DNA of 20,760 nt from CAIKZZ01 sp037443765 (GTDB taxonomy: Bacteria; Pseudomonadota; Gammaproteobacteria; Steroidobacterales; Steroidobacteraceae), in the NCBI GenBank assembly GCA_037443765.1, contig JBBINS010000033.1:1-20760 (forward strand), given 5' to 3'. The notes under the pieces were generated by a model. That model made no database searches and had not been told where the DNA came from. It worked only from the letters and a program-made list of their open reading frames with translations. A program made the translations under genes and the position numbers. This document shows positions 9,050-15,686 of the stretch, piece after piece (positions within the stretch are counted from its first letter, which is position 1; each line of letters begins with the position of its first letter).

Positions 9050-9104
9050 GCGCGCCGGCGACGAACCGCGTCGAAATGGGCGTGTCCCGCGCTCGCGCGG
9101 ACGC

Positions 9105-9110
9105 TAGAAT
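9105..9110 (+). promoter_or_regulatory. candidate -10 element for folD
   Basis: TAGAAT lies 32 bases before the folD ATG in the context GCTAGAATGCGC. The -35 position at 17-bp spacing (9082-9087, GTGTCC) matches the consensus poorly. It would give folD its own promoter in addition to read-through from the MttB-like gene. The same hexamer occurs at 2792-2797. Confidence 0.35.
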
Positions 9111-9142
9111 GCGCGCCCCTTTCGGCCCGAACGGCGGCGACG

Positions 9143-10036
9143 ATGACGGCGCGAATCATTGACGGCAAGGTGGTCGCGAAGAAGCTCCGCGGCGAATACC
9201 AGGCGCGGATCGGCCGCCTGGTCGCGGCGCACGGGCTGCAACCGGGCCTCGCGGTCATCCTCGTCGGCATGAACCCGGCGTCGCGGCTCTACGTCAGCAA
9301 CAAGGTCCGCGCCTGCGAGGAGGTCGGTATCCGCTCGGAGCGGATCGAGCTGCCCACCGACGTGCCCGAGTCGACGCTGCTCGCCGAGATCGACCGGCTG
9401 AACGCCGACCCGACCGTGCACGGGATCCTGGTGCAGCTGCCGCTGCCGCCGCACATCGCGATGGCGCGCGTCCTCGAGCGGATCTCGGCCGACAAGGACG
9501 TGGATGGCTTCCACCTCTACAACGTCGGCGGCTTGCTGACCGGCTCGACCGTGTTCCCGCCCTGCACGCCGTACGGCGTCCAGAAGCTGCTCGAGCACGA
9601 GCGCGTCGAGATCGCCGGGCGCAACGTCGTCGTCGTCGGCGCGAGCAACATCGTCGGCAAGCCGACGGCGATGATGCTGATGCAGCAGGACGCGACGGTC
9701 TGCATCTGCCACAAGCGGACGCGCGACCTCGCGATCTTCACGCTGCTCGCGGACATCCTGGTCGTCGCGGCCGGCGTGCCGAACCTGATCGTGCCGCAGA
9801 TGGTCAAGACCGGCGCCGTCGTCATCGACGTCGGCATCAACCGCCTGCCCGACGGGCGGATCGTCGGCGACGTCGACTTCGAGGGCGTCAAGGAGAAGGC
9901 CTCGCTGATCTCCCCGGTTCCCGGCGGCGTGGGCCCGATGACCGTCACGATGCTGCTCTACAACACGCTGCGTTCGGCGGAGCGCACGGTCGGGATGCGC
10001 AACGGCGACGACGCGCCGTTGCTCGCCGGCGTCTAA
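9143..10036 (+). CDS. folD: FolD, methylene-THF dehydrogenase / methenyl-THF cyclohydrolase
   Basis: Bifunctional cytosolic enzyme that oxidises 5,10-methylene-THF to 5,10-methenyl-THF with NAD(P)+ and hydrolyses it to 10-formyl-THF; 297 aa, the usual length. The catalytic lysine lies in RLYVSNKVRACEEVGI near residue 53. Family signatures are DGFHLYNVGGL, PPCTPYGVQ, the dinucleotide-binding VVVVGASNIVGKPTA and the C-terminal PGGVGPMTV. ATG 9143 was chosen because MTARIIDGK is the normal FolD N-terminus; the frame is open further upstream but overlaps the preceding gene and has no family similarity there. Its position after the MttB-like gene, and near two methylene-THF-generating demethylases, suggests a dissimilatory C1 role in addition to biosynthesis. 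Its stop is one base from the stop of the convergent dehydrogenase gene. Confidence 0.97.
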   Translation: MTARIIDGKVVAKKLRGEYQARIGRLVAAHGLQPGLAVILVGMNPASRLYVSNKVRACEEVGIRSERIELPTDVPESTLLAEIDRLNADPTVHGILVQLPLPPHIAMARVLERISADKDVDGFHLYNVGGLLTGSTVFPPCTPYGVQKLLEHERVEIAGRNVVVVGASNIVGKPTAMMLMQQDATVCICHKRTRDLAIFTLLADILVVAAGVPNLIVPQMVKTGAVVIDVGINRLPDGRIVGDVDFEGVKEKASLISPVPGGVGPMTVTMLLYNTLRSAERTVGMRNGDDAPLLAGV

Positions 10037-10037
10037 A

Positions 10038-11084
10038 TCACGGAATGAGCACGATCTTGCCGACGTGCGACTTCGCGAGGAAGTCGCGCTGCGCGGCCAC
10101 GATCGCCCCGAGCGGGTAGGTCGCGCTGACGACGGCACGGATCTCGCCGCGCTCGATGTAGCCGACGAGGTTGCCGAACACTTCCGGCTCGAGGATCGTG
10201 CAGCCGAGCAGCCTCAGGTCCTTGAGATAGACCGTCCGCAGGTCGAGCTCCACGACCGGTCCGGAGATGGCACCGGCCACCGCGTAGCGGCCGCCACGAC
10301 GAAGCACCTCGAGTAGCTGCGGGAAGCCGACGCCGCCGACGACGTCGACGACCGCGTCTATCGACTCGCGGCCGAGCGCCTCGACGAGCGGCTCGTCGCG
10401 GCCGAGCACGCGGTCGGCGCCGAGCGCAGCGACCGCCGCCGCCTTCGACCGGCTCGCGACGGCGACGACGCTTGCGCCGCGGCGTCGTGCAAGCTGCACG
10501 GCGGCCGAGCCGACGCCGCCGGAGGCGCCGGTGACGAGCAGCGTCTCGCCGGCCGCCAGTCCTGCGCGCGTCAGCATGTTCTCCGCGGCCGAGTAGGAAC
10601 AGGGGAACGAGGCGAGCTCCGCGTCCGACATCGTCGTGGCGACGCGCCGCGCGTTCGTCGCGGGCACGGCGACGTAGTCGGCGAATGCACCGTTGCAGTC
10701 GGACCCGAAGTAGCGTGTCGCCCCGAGCGCCACCTGCCCGGGCGGCCGGAGCATGGGATCGACGAGGACGCGCTCGCCGATGCGCGCCGCGGCGACGCCG
10801 GCGCCGACCGCCACGATCTCGCCGCATGCGTCGGCGCCCTGGATCAGCGGGAACGACAGCGCCGAACCGGTCCAACCGGCGTCGGCGGCCTCGGCGCCGC
10901 TGCCGGCGGGGTCGGCGGCCGCCTTCGAGTACCAGCCGGTCCGGAGGTTGACGTCGGTGTTGTTGACTCCGGCGGCGCGTACCCGCAGCAGCACCTCGCC
11001 CGCCGCCGGCCTGGGCACAGCCACATCGTCGCGGTACTCAAGCTGCTCGAACCCGCCGTGGCCGCGCAGCAGGACTGCGCGCAT
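10038..11084 (-). CDS. Zinc-independent quinone oxidoreductase-like MDR dehydrogenase
   Basis: Medium-chain dehydrogenase/reductase of the NADPH:quinone oxidoreductase type; 348 aa. A GroES-like N-terminal half carries AAGVNNTDVNLRTG, with Asn-Thr-Asp where zinc alcohol dehydrogenases have the Cys ligand. The structural-zinc four-cysteine loop is absent, so a zinc-independent reductase is inferred. The Rossmann motif LLVTGASGGVGSAAVQLA lies at about residues 183-199. ATG 11084 gives the family-like start MRAVLLRGHGG but has no clear ribosome binding site. GTG at 11120, one base from the upstream gene's stop, would add 12 residues and couple translation. It probably forms a minus-strand operon with the next two genes. 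The substrate is unknown; reduction of quinones, enones or acrylyl-type compounds is typical of the family. Confidence 0.9.
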   Translation of the reverse strand: MRAVLLRGHGGFEQLEYRDDVAVPRPAAGEVLLRVRAAGVNNTDVNLRTGWYSKAAADPAGSGAEAADAGWTGSALSFPLIQGADACGEIVAVGAGVAAARIGERVLVDPMLRPPGQVALGATRYFGSDCNGAFADYVAVPATNARRVATTMSDAELASFPCSYSAAENMLTRAGLAAGETLLVTGASGGVGSAAVQLARRRGASVVAVASRSKAAAVAALGADRVLGRDEPLVEALGRESIDAVVDVVGGVGFPQLLEVLRRGGRYAVAGAISGPVVELDLRTVYLKDLRLLGCTILEPEVFGNLVGYIERGEIRAVVSATYPLGAIVAAQRDFLAKSHVGKIVLIP

Positions 11085-11121
11085 GCGTTCGGGAATGCGT
11101 GGCGGCTCGCGGCGACTCACT

Positions 11122-11808
11122 TCAGGAGCACGCCTTGACCGGATCCGGGCGGAAGGTCTTGGTCCGCGCAATCCAGCACTGGTCGAAGATCGAGCAGTAG
11201 CACGCCTCGAGCGCGACCCGGCCCGACTGGCGCGCAACGTCGATGTAGTCCCACAGCGGGGCGTTCGCCTCGCTGCGCGGCCAGCGCACGATGAACTTTT
11301 CGGCGCCGGCCTTGAGATAGGTCTCAGCGACGGTCGAATAGGTGATCGTCCCGGACGCGATCGCGCCTGGCGGCAGCAGGCGCTTCGCCGCAGCCTCGTC
11401 CTTGAGCCGGCGGAAGAGTTCGTTCCAGTCGGCGACCGGTTGACCGTCGAGCGTGACCGAGAAGCGTTCGATCCGCGCGGCGCCGGCGCCGGGGTTCGAG
11501 GCCGACACGGTCAGCATCGAGACCACCGGGCCGCCGCCTCCCGGCGCGCCGTCGGCAGTGGGCGCACGCGCCTCGCCGTTGCTGGTCCCGAACTCGAGAA
11601 ACGGCCGCGAGTTGGCCTCGACCAACCGTTCCATCGTGTGGCCGTGGTGGATCGCCAGCGCGAGCGAGCAGACGGAGATGAAGATCGCGCTGAAGCCGAC
11701 GGTCACGTCGGCGAGACGGCGGCCGGTCCTGTGGACCTCGGGTGCGGCTTCGGTCTCCGGCAGCATCTGGACTTCCTCGCCGGGCGTCCCAGGGGCGGCC
11801 CGTGTCAT
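11122..11808 (-). CDS. Conserved hypothetical protein with one N-terminal membrane segment
   Basis: A 228-aa protein of unknown function. A charged N-terminus of about 35 residues precedes one hydrophobic segment (DVTVGFSAIFISVCSLALAI, about 34-53). This suggests an inner-membrane anchor with the remaining 170 residues outside the cytoplasm, or a cytoplasmic domain if inverted. A low-complexity Gly/Ala/Pro stretch near residues 77-93 precedes a compact domain with strand-like patterning (VVSMLTVSASNPGAGAARIERFSVTLDGQ). The C-terminal CYCSIFDQCW cluster resembles a motif seen in uncharacterised proteobacterial membrane-anchored proteins, possibly a disulfide or metal site. The stop lies next to the possible GTG start of the downstream dehydrogenase gene. 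On the minus strand, a TACACT -10-like hexamer lies about 15 bases before the ATG, so it may have its own promoter. Confidence 0.75.
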   Translation of the reverse strand: MTRAAPGTPGEEVQMLPETEAAPEVHRTGRRLADVTVGFSAIFISVCSLALAIHHGHTMERLVEANSRPFLEFGTSNGEARAPTADGAPGGGGPVVSMLTVSASNPGAGAARIERFSVTLDGQPVADWNELFRRLKDEAAAKRLLPPGAIASGTITYSTVAETYLKAGAEKFIVRWPRSEANAPLWDYIDVARQSGRVALEACYCSIFDQCWIARTKTFRPDPVKACS

Positions 11809-11859
11809 CGCGCGACCGGCTCAGTGTAACGCACGCGCCGCGGTGCCTCGCGTCGCGGC

Positions 11860-12252
11860 TCAGGCCGTCACCTCGACACGCGTGCCGTCGGAGTCGAGCA
11901 CGACACTTTCGTAGTAGCCATCGCCGGTCCGTCGCGGACCATCGACGACGACGTAACCGTCAGCCGCCATGCGGCGCGACAGTTCGTCGACCCGCTGCTC
12001 GGAGCCGACCGCGAGCGCGACAGGGGCGAGCCCCGCGCGCTCGGCGCCCGGGGTGCACGACGCGAGCGTGCGACGCGTGGTCGTCATGAGCTCGATCCGC
12101 GCGCCATCGTCGCAGTGCAGGAACGCCGACTCGAATCCCTTGGCCGGATTGACGTACCGGTCGCCGGCGCGGGCGCCGAAATAGGTCGTGTAGAACGCGG
12201 CCAGGCGGTCGATGTTCTGGGTCCACATCGCGACGTGGGCAACGCGGGTCAT
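11860..12252 (-). CDS. VOC-superfamily (glyoxalase-like, YwkD-type) protein
   Basis: A 130-aa single-module pair of beta-alpha-beta-beta-beta repeats of the vicinal oxygen chelate fold. The first half has RVAHVAMWTQNIDRLAAFY and ARIELM; the second has VDELSRRMAADGYVVVDGP, the TGDGYYESVVLDSDGTRVEV signature and the terminal acidic ligand region. By comparison with YwkD-like relatives the metal ligands would be His6, Glu54, a His at position 77 and Glu127. Here residue 77 is Pro (APVALAVGS instead of the usual AHIAFSVGS type), so metal binding may be lost or altered. The codon is CCT, one base away from the His codon CAT. It is divergent from the XRE-cupin regulator and upstream of the membrane-protein and dehydrogenase genes. 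The reaction is unknown. Confidence 0.9.
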   Translation of the reverse strand: MTRVAHVAMWTQNIDRLAAFYTTYFGARAGDRYVNPAKGFESAFLHCDDGARIELMTTTRRTLASCTPGAERAGLAPVALAVGSEQRVDELSRRMAADGYVVVDGPRRTGDGYYESVVLDSDGTRVEVTA

Positions 12253-12320
12253 GGCGGGCCTGTGGGTTGGGCGGCGTCGCGTCGGGCACCGCCGGACGGC
12301 GCGATCATGCCCGCCGGCGG

Positions 12321-12360
12321 CGGACGGCGGTAGGCGGCGGTAGGCGGCGGTCGGCAGCGG
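12321..12360. repeat. four 10-bp GC-rich tandem repeats
   Basis: Four consecutive 10-bp units CGGACGGCGG, TAGGCGGCGG, TAGGCGGCGG and TCGGCAGCGG; the middle two are identical. They lie in the 231-bp divergent region between the VOC gene and the XRE-cupin gene, on the VOC side. The repeats could be slippage-prone filler or a helically phased binding array. Confidence 0.6.
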
Positions 12361-12412
12361 CCCGGATGGCGGCGCAGCGGCCCCCGGAGGTGCGTGAAGA
12401 AAGTTGCCATTA

Positions 12413-12428
12413 TTTCACCATGGTGAAA
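12413..12428. promoter_or_regulatory. 16-bp perfect palindrome, candidate XRE-cupin operator
   Basis: TTTCACCATGGTGAAA is a perfect dyad in the divergent intergenic region. Its right arm GTGAAA (12423-12428) coincides with the candidate -35 of the regulator's promoter, so a bound protein would block RNA polymerase. A further GTGAAA half-site occurs at 12453-12458. The position and symmetry suit autoregulation by the adjacent XRE-cupin protein. Confidence 0.6.
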
Positions 12429-12451
12429 ATGCCGGCTGCTTCCGCTATATT
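12423..12451 (+). promoter_or_regulatory. candidate sigma-70 promoter of the regulator-demethylase operon
   Basis: GTGAAA (12423-12428, 4 of 6 to TTGACA), a 17-bp spacer and TATATT (12446-12451, 5 of 6 to TATAAT). The expected transcription start is near 12458, about 26 bases before the GTG start at 12484. The -35 overlaps the palindrome. Confidence 0.55.
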
Positions 12452-12483
12452 CGTGAAAGAGCGGGGCAACGGCGGTCATCCGG

Positions 12484-13137
12484 GTGACGAGCAGAACCAA
12501 GGCGCGAGTGCGCGGCCGGCCTCGGGCGGCGAAGCCCGGCCGGGCCGCCGGCCGGCGCCCGACCCCGCCGGTGGCGCAACCGAGTCCGCTCGGCAGCCAG
12601 ATCCGCGACCTGCGCGAGGCGCGGCGCATGAACCTTGCGGCGCTCGCCGAGGCCATCGGCAAGTCGATCGGCTACGTCAGCCAGATCGAGCGCGGCCGCT
12701 CCGAGATCTCGATCTCGACGCTGAAGGCCATCAGCGAGGCGCTCGGCGTCCAGATCAGCTGGTTCTTCCAGGGCTACGATCCGAGCGTGCCGGCCGAGCA
12801 CGGTCACGTCGTGCGCCGCGAGCATCGCCGGCGGCTCGATTTTCCGGGGACCGGTATCGAGGAGGAGCTGCTGTCGCCGACGCTGACCGGCGAGGCGGAG
12901 CTGATCCTCTCGACGTTCGCGCCGGGCGCGCTCTCCGGTGACGAACAGGTGTCGCGGATGGCCGAGCAGTCGGGCTTCGTCATCGACGGCGAACTCGAGC
13001 TGCACCTCGGCAGCAGGCGCTTCACGCTGCGCGCCGGCGACAGCTTCCGCGTCGGCCGCGGCGAGGCGTTCAGCGTCCGCAACCCGGGCCCCGTCACGTC
13101 GGTCTCGCTGTGGGTCATCGCCCCGCCGCGCTACTGA
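12484..13137 (+). CDS. XRE-family transcriptional regulator with C-terminal cupin domain
   Basis: A 217-aa DNA-binding regulator. A basic, proline-rich N-terminal tail (about 1-35) precedes a lambda-repressor-type helix-turn-helix (LGSQIRDLREARRMNLAALA to ISTLKAISEALGVQISWFF, about 37-95). A linker and a small cupin domain (about 140-213, with GFVIDGELELHLG and LRAGDSFRV) follow. XRE-cupin proteins commonly sense amines, amino acids or their metabolites and control adjacent catabolic genes. The usual cupin metal histidines are missing (SRMAEQSGF segment), so a metal-free ligand pocket is inferred. The start is GTG 12484 with no strong ribosome binding site; later starts such as GTG 12571 would still keep the HTH. 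It lies 31 bases before the first demethylase gene, so it is probably co-transcribed with it and autoregulated. Confidence 0.9.
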   Translation: MTSRTKARVRGRPRAAKPGRAAGRRPTPPVAQPSPLGSQIRDLREARRMNLAALAEAIGKSIGYVSQIERGRSEISISTLKAISEALGVQISWFFQGYDPSVPAEHGHVVRREHRRRLDFPGTGIEEELLSPTLTGEAELILSTFAPGALSGDEQVSRMAEQSGFVIDGELELHLGSRRFTLRAGDSFRVGRGEAFSVRNPGPVTSVSLWVIAPPRY

Positions 13138-13168
13138 TCCTCTCGCGTCATTGCCAAGGACCTACCGG

Positions 13169-15625
13169 ATGTCAGTTCCCAGTCGTGCAAGCGTGGTCAT
13201 CGTCGGCGGCGGCGTCGCCGGCTGCTCGGTCGCCTATCACCTGACCAAGATCGGCGTTACGGACGTCGTGCTGCTCGAGCGCAAGCAGCTCACCTGCGGC
13301 ACGACCTGGCACGCCGCCGGCCTCGTCGGGCAGCTGCGCGCGACGCGCAATCTCACGGAGCTCGCCAAGTACACGGCGGACCTGTTCCACTCGCTCGAGG
13401 CCGAGACTGGCCAGGCGACGGGCTTCAAGCAGAACGGCTCGATCAGCGTCGCCAACACGAGCGAGCGACTCGAGGAACTGCATCGCGGCGCCTCGATGGG
13501 CAAGACCTTCGGGCTCGCGATCGACTTGCTGTCGCCGGGCGACATCAAGGAGCGCTGGCCGCTGCTCGAGGTCGGCGACGTCGTTGGCGGCATCTTCCTG
13601 CCGAAGGACGGCCAGACGAACCCGATCGATACGACGCTCGCGCTCGCCAAGGGCGCCAAGCAGCGCGGTGCCCGGATCGTGGAGAACACGCGCGTGCTGC
13701 GCATCCTGGTCGAGAAGGGGCGGGCGGTCGGCGTCGAGACCGCCGATGGCGAGATCCGCGCCGACACCGTCGTACTCTGTGGCGGCATGTGGTCGCACCG
13801 CCTCGCCGCCGGGGCGGGCGCCGCGGTGCCGCTGCACGCCGCGGAGCACTTCTACATCGTCACCGAGCCGATCGCGGGCATCCCGCGCAGTCTGCCGGTG
13901 CTCAGAGTCCAGGACGAGTGCGCGTACTACAAGGAGGACGCGGGCAAGATCCTGATGGGGTGCTTCGAGCCGGTGGCGAAGCCGTGGGGCATGGGCGGCA
14001 TCCCCGAGGAGTTCTGCTTCGACACGCTGCCGGAGGACCACGAGCACTTCGAGCCCATCCTCGAAGCCGCGGTGAAACGTGTGCCGGCGCTGGCCGATGC
14101 CGGCATCCAGCTGTTCTTCAACGGGCCGGAGAGCTTCACGCCCGACGACCGCTACTACGTCGGCGAGACGCCCGAGGTGCAGAACCTGTTCGTCGCGACG
14201 GGTTTCAACTCGGTCGGTATCGCCGCGAGCGGCGGTGCGGGCAAGGTGCTCGCGCAGTGGATCGTCGACCGGCGCCCGCCGCTCGACCTGTGCGACGTGG
14301 ACGTCCGCCGCGTGATGCCTTTCCAGGGCAACCGCCGCTACCTCCACGACCGTACCGTCGAGACGCTCGGCCTCCTGTACGCGATGCACTGGCCTTACTA
14401 CCAGTACCGCACCGCGCGCGGTGCGCGGCGCACGCCGCTGCACGACCGGCTCGTCGCGGCGGGCGCGTGCATGGGGGAGACGGCTGGCTGGGAGCGGCCG
14501 AACTGGTTCGCGACGCCGGGTTCGACGCCGCAATACCGGTACTCCTATGGGCGGCAAAACTGGTTCGACGCCTGTCGCGCGGAGTGCGAGGCGGTGCGCG
14601 ACCGGGTGGCGCTTTTCGACCAGACGTGCTTCGCGAAATTCATCGTGCAGGGCCCGGACGCCGCGCGGTTGCTCAACCGGATTTCCACCGCCAACGTTGA
14701 CGTCGCGGCCGGGCGGATCGTGTACACGCAGTGGCTGAACGACCATGGCGGCATCGAGGCGGACCTCACGATCACCCGCCTCGCGGAGCAGGAATTCATG
14801 GTCGTGACCTCCGCGATCTGCCAGACCCGCGACCTCGCGTGGCTCAGGCGCCAGATCGCCTCCCACGACGCCCTGCGCTGCACGGTCACCGACGTCACCC
14901 CCGGCATCGCGATGCTCGGCGTCATGGGTCCGCAGAGCCGCCGGCTGCTCGAGGCGGTCTCGGGCGCGGACCTGTCGAACGCCGCGCATCCGTTCGGCCG
15001 GTCGCGCGAGATCGAGATTGGCTATGCGCGGGTCCGCGCCAGTCGCATCACCTACGTCGGCGAGCTCGGCTGGGAGCTCTACCTGTCGGCGGAACACTGC
15101 CTCGACGTCTACGAGCGGCTCCTTGAGGCGGGTGCCGCGGTGGGCCTCGTCCACGCCGGCTACCACGCGATGGGCGCCTGCCGCGTCGAGAAGGGTTATC
15201 GCCACTGGAGCCACGACATCGCCGACGAGGACACGCCGCTCGAGTCGGGACTCGGGTTCACCGTCGCCTGGGACAAGGCCGGCGGCTTCATCGGCCGCGA
15301 CGCGCTGCTGAGGCAGCGCGGCCAGCCGCTCGGCAAGCGGCTCGTCCAGGTCCAGCTGGTCGACGACTCGGCCAGTGCGCCGATGCTCTACCACGAGGAG
15401 CCGATCGTCCGCGACGGCGTCATCGTCGGCTCGGTGAAGTCCGGCGCGTGGGGGCATCGGCTGCAGAAGTCGCTCGGGATGGGTTACGTGAGCTGCGCGG
15501 ACGGGGTCGCGAAGGACTGGCTTACGTCTGGACGCTGGGAGGTCGAGGTCGCGTGCCGGCGATACGCGGCGCAGGTGCAGCTGGAGCCGTGGTACGACCC
15601 CGGGAATGAGCGGATCAAGACCTGA
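13169..15625 (+). CDS. Dimethylglycine/sarcosine dehydrogenase-like FAD-GcvT fusion protein (first copy)
   Basis: Predicted flavoprotein that oxidatively removes an N-methyl group and passes the formaldehyde-level carbon to THF as 5,10-methylene-THF; 818 aa. The N-terminal DAO-type FAD domain has the dinucleotide fold VVIVGGGVAGCSVAYHL and TTWHAAG, whose His48 corresponds to the covalent FAD-attachment histidine of dimethylglycine dehydrogenase. A short FAO_M-type linker leads into a GcvT (THF-binding) domain from about residue 425, with YVGELGWELYL near 629-639 and RVEKGYRHWSHDI-DEDTPLESGL near 671-695, then a GcvT C-terminal barrel. ATG 13169 is chosen because AAGGA lies eight bases upstream and the FAD fold begins at once; the open upstream extension overlaps the regulator gene. 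Substrate (dimethylglycine, sarcosine or another methylamine) is not resolved. Confidence 0.93.
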   Translation: MSVPSRASVVIVGGGVAGCSVAYHLTKIGVTDVVLLERKQLTCGTTWHAAGLVGQLRATRNLTELAKYTADLFHSLEAETGQATGFKQNGSISVANTSERLEELHRGASMGKTFGLAIDLLSPGDIKERWPLLEVGDVVGGIFLPKDGQTNPIDTTLALAKGAKQRGARIVENTRVLRILVEKGRAVGVETADGEIRADTVVLCGGMWSHRLAAGAGAAVPLHAAEHFYIVTEPIAGIPRSLPVLRVQDECAYYKEDAGKILMGCFEPVAKPWGMGGIPEEFCFDTLPEDHEHFEPILEAAVKRVPALADAGIQLFFNGPESFTPDDRYYVGETPEVQNLFVATGFNSVGIAASGGAGKVLAQWIVDRRPPLDLCDVDVRRVMPFQGNRRYLHDRTVETLGLLYAMHWPYYQYRTARGARRTPLHDRLVAAGACMGETAGWERPNWFATPGSTPQYRYSYGRQNWFDACRAECEAVRDRVALFDQTCFAKFIVQGPDAARLLNRISTANVDVAAGRIVYTQWLNDHGGIEADLTITRLAEQEFMVVTSAICQTRDLAWLRRQIASHDALRCTVTDVTPGIAMLGVMGPQSRRLLEAVSGADLSNAAHPFGRSREIEIGYARVRASRITYVGELGWELYLSAEHCLDVYERLLEAGAAVGLVHAGYHAMGACRVEKGYRHWSHDIADEDTPLESGLGFTVAWDKAGGFIGRDALLRQRGQPLGKRLVQVQLVDDSASAPMLYHEEPIVRDGVIVGSVKSGAWGHRLQKSLGMGYVSCADGVAKDWLTSGRWEVEVACRRYAAQVQLEPWYDPGNERIKT

Positions 15626-15686
15626 GCAGCCGGCGGCACGCGGCGGGACGGGGCACTGAAATGGCGCAATCGGAGAGTCGAGATAC

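Noticed and set aside
8684..9142. 153-residue N-terminal extension of FolD
   Set aside because: It overlaps the MttB-like gene in another frame; FolD proteins start at the MTARIIDGK equivalent and 297 aa is the normal length.
11085..11237. 51-residue N-terminal extension of the quinone oxidoreductase-like protein
   Set aside because: Most of it overlaps the preceding gene and is low-complexity Arg/Ser; only the 12-residue extension from GTG 11120 remains a possible alternative.
12267..12941. Plus-strand frame through the palindrome and the regulator gene
   Set aside because: It shares the regulator's DNA in a wrong frame, and its composition is unlike a protein; the XRE-cupin frame explains the sequence.
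12938..13168. 77-residue N-terminal extension of the first demethylase
   Set aside because: It overlaps the cupin coding region and is Arg/Ser-rich; ATG 13169 has a ribosome binding site and begins right at the FAD fold.
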